A stretch of 39,426 nt of DNA. Source: Actinomycetes bacterium. Lineage in GTDB: Bacteria > Actinomycetota > Acidimicrobiia > Acidimicrobiales > Palsa-688. Shown here piece by piece: positions 32,259-37,783 of the stretch (positions within the stretch are counted from its first letter, which is position 1; every line of letters starts with the position of its first letter). The notes under the pieces are model-generated. The model was not told the origin of the DNA. It ran no database searches and saw nothing but the letters and a program-made list of their open reading frames with translations. Location: positions 1-39,426 of the forward strand of contig JAJYMM010000175.1 of the NCBI GenBank assembly GCA_021787035.1, read 5' to 3'. The translations under genes were made by a program, and so were the position numbers.

Positions 32259-33071
32259 ATGAAGTTCAGCAACCCTCTCCGTGTGCGGCGCTTGGCCAGC
32301 GGTCTTTTGATCGCGCTGATCTTCCTGGTGCCGATCGTGTATGTGATAATGATCTCGCTCGAATCGCCTAGCCAGTTCGCGGCGCACCCGATGCAACCGC
32401 CGCTGCCTCCCCACATCGGGAACTTCGGTTCGGCCTGGCGACAAGGCGACCTAGGCCCAGAGATAATCAACACGATCATTTACGCCGTTGGCGGGGCGGG
32501 CATTTCCACGGGGCTCTCGCTCCTGATCGCTTTCCCGATAGCCCGCCGGCTCATCCGCTGGTCGTCCCCGCTGTTCCAGTGGTTCGTGATCGGGCTGGCC
32601 TTGCCGATCCCGTACATCCCGTTGTTTATCGAGGCGCGGGACCTCGGTTTGTACAACAACAGGATCGGTTACATCCTCTTGCACGTCGAGCCCGGGCTCC
32701 CCTTGGGGGTCATACTGCTTAGCGCGTTCGTCTCGTCGATCCCGAGGGAGCTGGACGAGGCGGCCTGGCTCGATGGAGCCAGCTACCCGCGCTACATCGT
32801 CTCGTTTGTGGCGCCGCTCGCCTGGCCAAGTATCGTTATAACTTTCCTCTATTCGCTGCTGTTTGTTTGGAACGATATCATCGGGCCGGTCGTCTTCCTC
32901 GCGAGCCCCAGCCTTTTCCCGGTGGCGAGGGGCGTTTACAGTTTCTATAGCTCGAACGAGAGCGCCTACACGTTGCTCGCTGCCGCCGTCATGATCGTGA
33001 GCGCACCGGTGGCCATCCTTTTTGCCGCGTCGCAAAAGCAGCTCCTGCGGGCGACGATGGGCATTCGTTGA
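32259..33071 (+). CDS. Sugar ABC transporter permease 4 (MalG-like)
   Basis: ATG 32259 is preferred because ctggagg lies about 9 nt upstream and the protein then opens directly with MKFSNPLRVRR and a membrane segment. The 270 residues contain six membrane segments and the EAA loop LDEAAWLDGAS with YIVSFVAPLAWP. The stop overlaps the next frame by four bases (TTGA). As in the first transporter, no ATPase gene follows, so a shared ATPase must be supplied from elsewhere. Confidence 0.93.
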   Translation: MKFSNPLRVRRLASGLLIALIFLVPIVYVIMISLESPSQFAAHPMQPPLPPHIGNFGSAWRQGDLGPEIINTIIYAVGGAGISTGLSLLIAFPIARRLIRWSSPLFQWFVIGLALPIPYIPLFIEARDLGLYNNRIGYILLHVEPGLPLGVILLSAFVSSIPRELDEAAWLDGASYPRYIVSFVAPLAWPSIVITFLYSLLFVWNDIIGPVVFLASPSLFPVARGVYSFYSSNESAYTLLAAAVMIVSAPVAILFAASQKQLLRATMGIR

Positions 33072-33595
33072 GCGCCTTCCTGGCGGCTGGTACTGGTGGG
33101 TGCCGGTGGGACGTGCAGCTCGGAGAAGTTGCGAAAGGTGGCAGTATCGACTGCGAGGTTGAAGAGGTCGGCACCAGCGGGGGCGAACTTGGCTCTCTCA
33201 TGGGCGACCTCGAACCCTCGCCCTGCGCTCAGGGCTCGGCGGGCTTCGGTGCGGTACTCCACCTGGTGGCTGCCACGAGGGCAGTCCCGTGGTCGCTGGA
33301 ACGCCGCTTGGCCGTGTTGGCGGAAGGGGCACTCCGCCGGCTCGCCGGCGCCGTCGGTACTGGGAAGGTGACCCTCGTGCCCGATGGCGTCGGGAGACAT
33401 CAGGACGCGCTGGACGGCGCGCGAGCGTACTTTCGAGGAGGCGGCGTGGCTTGGGTCTTGGTTGCGGGCGCCGCCTTGTACGCTGCCGGAAATGCACGGC
33501 CCTTGGCTGGCGGCGCCGGCTTGGGCCTGCAGGGCGTGGTACTGCCGACTGCGGCCTGTGGGTTCGGGCCGGGTGAGGAAATGCAGGGTTGTTGA
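33068..33595 (+). CDS. Unrecognised 175-residue protein in the amino-sugar operon
   Basis: I do not recognise a family. The frame begins at TTG 33068, overlapping the permease stop in the TTGA arrangement used for translational coupling. It has the strong third-position GC of its neighbours, no signal peptide and no clear membrane segment. It has a Gly-rich start (AAGTGGCRW), an acidic middle, a basic helix LERRLAVLAEGALRRLAG and a Gly/Ala-rich C-terminal third. It could be a small cytoplasmic partner of the salvage pathway or an over-called frame. The next gene starts ~105 nt later with its own ribosome-binding site. Confidence 0.45.
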   Translation: MSAFLAAGTGGCRWDVQLGEVAKGGSIDCEVEEVGTSGGELGSLMGDLEPSPCAQGSAGFGAVLHLVAATRAVPWSLERRLAVLAEGALRRLAGAVGTGKVTLVPDGVGRHQDALDGARAYFRGGGVAWVLVAGAALYAAGNARPLAGGAGLGLQGVVLPTAACGFGPGEEMQGC

Positions 33596-33702
33596 GAAGT
33601 CGCGGCCTCGCCACTTACCGGGGAAGCAGGGACGGTCGTCGCGAGCGCTGGCGTCGAGGCCCTCGCGGCCACTCGCTGGGAGCACGAAGGAAAGGGAACA
33701 TC

Positions 33703-34449
33703 ATGGGATCCGAAACGTTCGAGTACGTTGCCGAAGTGAGACGCCACCTTGACGAAGTGGAAAGGGACGGCGACGCGCTCCTCCTCGCCGCGCGCTGGTG
33801 TGCCGACGCTATTGCGTCTGGCGGGCTGGTCCATGTGTTTGGCTCTGGTCACTCGCATATGGTGGCCGAGGAGGCTTTTTACAGGGCTGGCGGCCTGGTC
33901 CCCGTCAATGCCGTCTTGGTTGATTGGCTCATGGTGCACCCTGGGAAGCGGGCTTCGCTCTTGGAGCGTCTTCCCGGCCTGGGTGAGGTCATCCTCGCTA
34001 CCGAGCCCGTCCAGAAGGGGGACGTGTTTTTCGTTATCTCCAATTCCGGCCGGAACCCGGCACCGATCGAGGTTGCGGAGGCGGCAAAGGGCCGAGGGGC
34101 CAAGGTAGTAGCCGTAGTATCCCGAGAGCACTCGGCGAAGGTGGAGGCCCGTGGTGGTCTCGGCATAAAGCTGGCAGATGTGGCGGACCTCGTGATCGAC
34201 AACCACGCGCCGCTCGGGGACGCCGCTATCGCAGTGGGCGACGATGTGAAGGTAGGCGGCCTATCGAGCGTGATGGGCCTTGTCATAATCCAGACGGTCG
34301 TGGTGGAAACGGTCAAACTGCTCGCCGGCCGGGGTATCGAGCCCCCGGTGTTCAAGAGCGCGAACGTCGACGGTTCGGAGGAGTGGAACTCCCGGCAGGT
34401 CGCGGGGCTGAAGCGGCCACCGACCCTCCTGCGCGGGTGGGAGAGGTGA
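33703..34449 (+). CDS. SIS-domain sugar isomerase-like protein (UPF0309/YhcK-type)
   Basis: ATG 33703 follows gaaggaaaggg and gives a 248-residue protein without the low-complexity extension of the longer open frame. It is a single SIS domain: VHVFGSGHSHMVAEEAFYRAGG binds the sugar phosphate in two blocks, followed by FFVISNSGRNPAPIEVAEAAK and HAPLGDAAI. This UPF0309-like group often neighbours MurQ and amino-sugar kinases. The reaction is not established; a phosphosugar isomerase or sensor role is likely. It ends the plus-strand operon and converges on the kinase gene with 85 nt between them. Confidence 0.88.
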   Translation: MGSETFEYVAEVRRHLDEVERDGDALLLAARWCADAIASGGLVHVFGSGHSHMVAEEAFYRAGGLVPVNAVLVDWLMVHPGKRASLLERLPGLGEVILATEPVQKGDVFFVISNSGRNPAPIEVAEAAKGRGAKVVAVVSREHSAKVEARGGLGIKLADVADLVIDNHAPLGDAAIAVGDDVKVGGLSSVMGLVIIQTVVVETVKLLAGRGIEPPVFKSANVDGSEEWNSRQVAGLKRPPTLLRGWER

Positions 34450-34534
34450 GCGCCGCCGTTCACGAGGTAAGGGCGGGCCTTTGCGTGAGGGGCCAGAGTT
34501 TGTTTGTGGCGGGCGAGCCGGGGCGTAGCGGGAT

Positions 34535-35449
34535 CTAGGAGGCGACGGGCCAGCTGATGCCCTCTGCGGCACGGGCCGCGAGACGGACGGCCCCGGCAAC
34601 CGGTGGCTCGCGGAGTACCGAGACCGTCGAACCAGGTCGGCAACTGGCCAAGTAGCCGGTCATTATGTCGCAAAACCTGGCGTCGGAGGTAAGACCGCCG
34701 GCAAGGACCACCGGCAGCCCGAGGGGGTTGCCGAGGCCCTCCAGGACGACACCCACGAGCACGTCGAGCTCCCTGGCTGCCTCGTCCAAAATGGCACGAG
34801 CCGCCGGGTCGGGGGAGGCGAGCACGACGGTGGCCAAGGCAGCCCATCGTCCCGGCCAGGGGTCTTTGTAGAATTGGTCCCGCAGCTCGTCCGCGGTGGT
34901 GGTCCCAGTGGCGGCGAGCAGCGAAGCGCCGAGCTCGCTGAGGGGCTGGCGCCTGTCGTCGAGCCGGAGAAGTGTGCGCAGGGCTTGGCGGAAAAGCCAA
35001 TACCCGCTCGCTTCGTCGCCGACTAGGTAACCCCACCCGCCTGCCCTTACGGAAAGGTCTCCGTTACGACCAAATGCCGCTGAACCCGTGCCGCAGATGA
35101 GCGCCACTCCGTTGTCGAGCCCGGCTGCGGGAAGGACCAGGGCGACATCGGGGAGCACTGCTACTGGACCTCCGCTTGTAAGCGGTCCGAGCCGTTCAGT
35201 GAACATCTTGGTCGCCTCGGACGAGGCGCCGATGATGCCGGCGGCACCGATGCAAGCCGCGTCAAGCGTGCCGTGGTCCTCCAAGGGAAGCCGCTCGAGC
35301 AGCTCGTCCACCACGCGGAGGGCCTCGGCGAGGCCAACTGTTGACGGGTTCGCGCTCGACGTTGTCGTCTCTCCTACTGTGACCCCCTCGACCGAAAGGC
35401 GCGCGCGACTTCCCGTTCCCCCGATGTCTATCCCTAGCACTCGGGCCAT
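34535..35449 (-). CDS. BadF/BadG-family amino-sugar kinase (GlcNAc/MurNAc kinase candidate)
   Basis: The 304 residues follow the BadF ATPase fold: GIDIGGTGSRARL binds phosphate near the N-terminus, ICGTGSAAFG and GGWGYLVGDEASGYW follow, and VVLAGGLTSDA forms the C-terminal ATP site. Family knowledge: relatives are eukaryotic-type N-acetylglucosamine kinases and MurK of Clostridium acetobutylicum, which phosphorylates both MurNAc and GlcNAc. The gene is 9 nt downstream of murQ, so a kinase that makes the MurQ substrate MurNAc-6-P fits well, since an ABC importer, unlike a PTS, delivers unphosphorylated sugar. Confidence 0.9.
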   Translation of the reverse strand: MARVLGIDIGGTGSRARLSVEGVTVGETTTSSANPSTVGLAEALRVVDELLERLPLEDHGTLDAACIGAAGIIGASSEATKMFTERLGPLTSGGPVAVLPDVALVLPAAGLDNGVALICGTGSAAFGRNGDLSVRAGGWGYLVGDEASGYWLFRQALRTLLRLDDRRQPLSELGASLLAATGTTTADELRDQFYKDPWPGRWAALATVVLASPDPAARAILDEAARELDVLVGVVLEGLGNPLGLPVVLAGGLTSDARFCDIMTGYLASCRPGSTVSVLREPPVAGAVRLAARAAEGISWPVAS

Positions 35450-35458
35450 GGACGCAGG

Positions 35459-36487
35459 CTAGTTGCCGGCTGGGGCCGCGCCGGCTGGGGCCGCGCCGGC
35501 TGGGGCCGCGCCGGCTGGGGCCGCGCCGGCTGGGGCCGCGCCGGCTGGGGCCGCGCCGGCTGGGGCCGCGCCGGTCCCGAGGAGGGCCATAGCGGAGCGC
35601 ACTTGGCCACCAGTTTGCTCGAGTGCTTCTCGGGCGGTTCGCGTTGGCGAACCGCTCAGCATCGCGACAAGGGCGACCTTTAGGTTGTCATCGGCTGCGG
35701 ATAGGGCCTCGCGAGAACTATCTTCGTCTGCTCCAGTGGCTTGGACGAGGATGCGTACGAGGCGGCCCCGAAGTTTCTGGTTGGTTGGCACCATGTCGAC
35801 CATCATGTTGGAGTAGGAGCGGCCAAGCCGGACCATAAGGGCCGTCGAGAAACCGTTTAGCATGAGTTTGGCGGCGGTTCCTGCTTTCAGGCGGGTCGAT
35901 CCTGTCACCGCCTCGGGCCCAGTGTCCGCTGCGAGGTGGAAGTCGACCAGTTCGCCGAGGGGGGCGGCAGGGTTGGAGCTCACGAGCGCCGTAAGTGCTC
36001 CTTTTTCATGGGCGCGCTTGAGAGCGGCGGCCACGTACGGGGCGGATCCGCTAGCGCTGACGCCGATAGCGATGTCGTTGGGGCCAAGGTCCTGGGCGGC
36101 GGACCGTCCTGCGTCCAAGTCGTCTTCGGCGTTTTCGACAGCAAGACGGGCAGCATTTTCTCCGCCGGCGAGGTGGGCGGTGGCAAACCCCGGCTCTACC
36201 CCGAAGGTTGGGGGGAGCTCGGCTGCATCGAGCATTGCTATGCGGCCCGAGGTGCCGGCGCCGAAGTAGTGGAGGCGCCCACCTCGCCGGGTGCGGTCAA
36301 CCGCGGCATCGACGAGTTTGGCGAGGACGGGGAGTATCTTCTCCACGGCCGGCGGGACGCGAGCGTCTTCGCTGTTGAGTAGGCGAAGGACTTCGAGTGT
36401 GGGGAGTACGTCGATCTCCGATGTGCGCGGGTTGCGCTGCTCGGTCACCGGTCCAATAGATGCCCCGTCAGGGCCTGGGCTGGTCAT
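35459..36487 (-). CDS. murQ: N-acetylmuramic acid 6-phosphate etherase
   Basis: The 342-residue protein matches MurQ throughout: TEQRNPRTSEIDVLPTLEVL at the N-terminus, the SIS motif YFGAGTSGRIAMLDAAELPP with the catalytic Glu at 90, and LAGGENAARLAVENAED with the second acid at 121 (equivalent to Glu83 and Glu114 of E. coli). It cleaves the lactyl ether of MurNAc-6-P to GlcNAc-6-P and D-lactate. The C-terminus ends in seven GAAPA repeats that are not part of the family. It is the first gene of a two-gene operon with the BadF kinase. Confidence 0.95.
   Translation of the reverse strand: MTSPGPDGASIGPVTEQRNPRTSEIDVLPTLEVLRLLNSEDARVPPAVEKILPVLAKLVDAAVDRTRRGGRLHYFGAGTSGRIAMLDAAELPPTFGVEPGFATAHLAGGENAARLAVENAEDDLDAGRSAAQDLGPNDIAIGVSASGSAPYVAAALKRAHEKGALTALVSSNPAAPLGELVDFHLAADTGPEAVTGSTRLKAGTAAKLMLNGFSTALMVRLGRSYSNMMVDMVPTNQKLRGRLVRILVQATGADEDSSREALSAADDNLKVALVAMLSGSPTRTAREALEQTGGQVRSAMALLGTGAAPAGAAPAGAAPAGAAPAGAAPAGAAPAGAAPAGN
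35465..35574 (-). repeat. In-frame 15-bp repeat at the 3' end of murQ
   Basis: Seven perfect units of gccggctggggccgc (35465-35569) plus 5 bp encode GAAPA repeats up to the last residues before the stop codon. They extend MurQ beyond its normal end. Confidence 0.95.
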
Positions 36488-36800
36488 GTAGACAACTTAC
36501 CAATTGGGGCCGAGCTCGTGATCTTCCCACGGACCCAGCTCGCCGGTTGAAATGTGCTGAGAGTCGCCTGAAGGCGGCCACTGTTGATACTTTTGACCGA
36601 TCAAATAGACCAGTTTTGTCATGAGAGTGGCCTTGTCTCTGCGACTGTTGTTACTTTTCTCACGGCGGACTCGAGCCTTGGCACTAGGCGCAGGGGCTCG
36701 TCCTTCTTGGCGGCGGTAGGTCCACCTGAAGTGGAGGAGGCCGGCCGCAAGCCGGTCTGCTGCTACGAACTGACGTTCGCATTCTGTATATAGTGCCGCC
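36488..36800. promoter_or_regulatory. Divergent control region of murQ and imuA
   Basis: This 313-bp spacer is markedly AT-richer in 36580-36660. It contains a 15-bp direct repeat, ACTGTTGWTACTTTT, at 36580-36594 and 36644-36658, 64 bp apart, on the side likely to serve murQ. TAGACCAGT at 36606-36614 equals one full half of the DasR-type site, but the other half is degenerate. TTTGA/TCAAA at 36592-36605 forms a small inverted repeat. These are candidate sites for the MurR-like or DasR-like regulators. The imuA side holds the SOS box described separately. Confidence 0.5.
36766..36779. promoter_or_regulatory. SOS box (LexA operator) of imuA
   Basis: CGAACTGACGTTCG fits the Gram-positive/actinobacterial LexA operator CGAAC-N4-GTTCG exactly. 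It ends 21 bp before the imuA ATG. A -10-like TATATA at 36787-36792 follows, so LexA would cover the -35 position. The predicted transcript start is at or next to the ATG at 36801, suggesting a leaderless mRNA. Confidence 0.85.
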
Positions 36801-37757
36801 ATGAGACAAGAGGCGCTGGCGAGAGCGAAGGACAGCCTCCGTACGGTCCAAGGGCGTACGGGCCTTGCCGGCGACCGTGCGCTCCCGCTCGTAGCCGGTC
36901 TGGCCAGCCTTTTCCCCGAAGGAGGGCTGAGGCGCGGGAGTACGGTCTCCCTGGGCATGGGGCCCTCGGTCGCCAACCGGTCCACGGCTGCCAGCGGCCC
37001 TTCGGCTGCCAGCGGCCCTTCGGCTGCCAGCCGGTCCACGGTCGGTGTCACCTCACTCGCCTTGGCCTTGCTTGGTGGGCCATCGGCCGGAGGGACGTGG
37101 TGTGCGGTCGTGGGGGTGGCGGACCTCGGTTTGGTGGCGGCCGCCCAGGCCGGAGTCGACCTTGGGCGGTTGGCCCTTGTTCCCTCGCCCGGGCCCAGGT
37201 GGGCAACCGTGGTTGCAACACTCCTCGAGGGCTTCGAGGTAGTGGTCTTGCGCCCTCCCTTGCGGCCTCGCCAGGTCGAGGCCAGCAACTTGGAGGCGAG
37301 GTCGCGCGAGAGCGGCGCGGCATTGATCGTGCTTGCTTGTCCGGGATGGCCCGGCCGGCCCGACCTTCGTTTGGAGGTCGTAGGTGGCAGTTGGCGGGGG
37401 CTCGGGGACGGGTTCGGCTACTTGGCTGGACGTGAGATCGAGGTTGTGGCGACGGGGAGGGGCAGCGCTTCGAAACTGCGGCGAGGGCGTATCTCCTTGG
37501 GCGAGCCAGCTGGCCTACTGCAAGCGAGACCGGCCGGCCCAGCTCACGCCGGCCCAGCTCACGCCGGCCCAGCTCACGCCGGCCCAGCTCACGCCGGCCC
37601 AGCTTCCCAAGGGCACGGTCACTTGCAGCCTGGAGAGCGGGTGTCGGTTGCCGGTGTGGGGCCAGAGGCCCTCTGGCCAGGCCCCGAGGTCCCCCAGCCT
37701 GTGCCGGCGAGCCCTCTTCGTGCCGAGCGGGTGCAGGTGCTGCCTCACCCTGCTTAG
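36801..37757 (+). CDS. imuA: ImuA-like mutasome protein (RecA-fold)
   Basis: The 318 residues have the ImuA/ImuA' layout: a basic N-terminal helix, LPLVAGLASLFPEGGLRRGS before a degenerate P-loop, TSLALALLGG, the strand TWCAVVGVADLGLVAAA, and VLRPPLRPR. Family knowledge: ImuA works with ImuB and DnaE2 in SOS-induced translesion mutagenesis, and the exact SOS box upstream supports this role. About 25 extra residues with tandem repeats interrupt the P-loop between SLGMG and TSLAL, and a GPAHA repeat array sits in the poorly conserved C-terminal part. ATG at 36801 has no Shine-Dalgarno sequence, in line with a leaderless transcript. DnaE2 is not in the window. Confidence 0.85.
   Translation: MRQEALARAKDSLRTVQGRTGLAGDRALPLVAGLASLFPEGGLRRGSTVSLGMGPSVANRSTAASGPSAASGPSAASRSTVGVTSLALALLGGPSAGGTWCAVVGVADLGLVAAAQAGVDLGRLALVPSPGPRWATVVATLLEGFEVVVLRPPLRPRQVEASNLEARSRESGAALIVLACPGWPGRPDLRLEVVGGSWRGLGDGFGYLAGREIEVVATGRGSASKLRRGRISLGEPAGLLQARPAGPAHAGPAHAGPAHAGPAHAGPASQGHGHLQPGERVSVAGVGPEALWPGPEVPQPVPASPLRAERVQVLPHPA
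36978..37040 (+). repeat. In-frame 18-bp repeat in the imuA P-loop region
   Basis: Two perfect units of ggctgccagcggcccttc (36986-37003 and 37004-37021) and a 10-bp third are flanked on both sides by CCGGTCCACGG. They encode RSTAASGPSAASGPSAASRST inside what should be the nucleotide-binding loop. Confidence 0.88.
37536..37604 (+). repeat. In-frame 15-bp repeat in the imuA 3' part
   Basis: Four perfect units of ggcccagctcacgcc (37536-37595) plus 9 bp encode GPAHA repeats. Confidence 0.95.
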
Positions 37758-37783
37758 CGCTAGAGAAGGTGGTGGCTGGCCAG

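Noticed and set aside
32966-33685. Minus-strand open frame covering the end of the permease gene and the spacer
   Set aside because: It overlaps a certain permease gene antisense and has no motif. The plus-strand frame at 33068 has the better start context.
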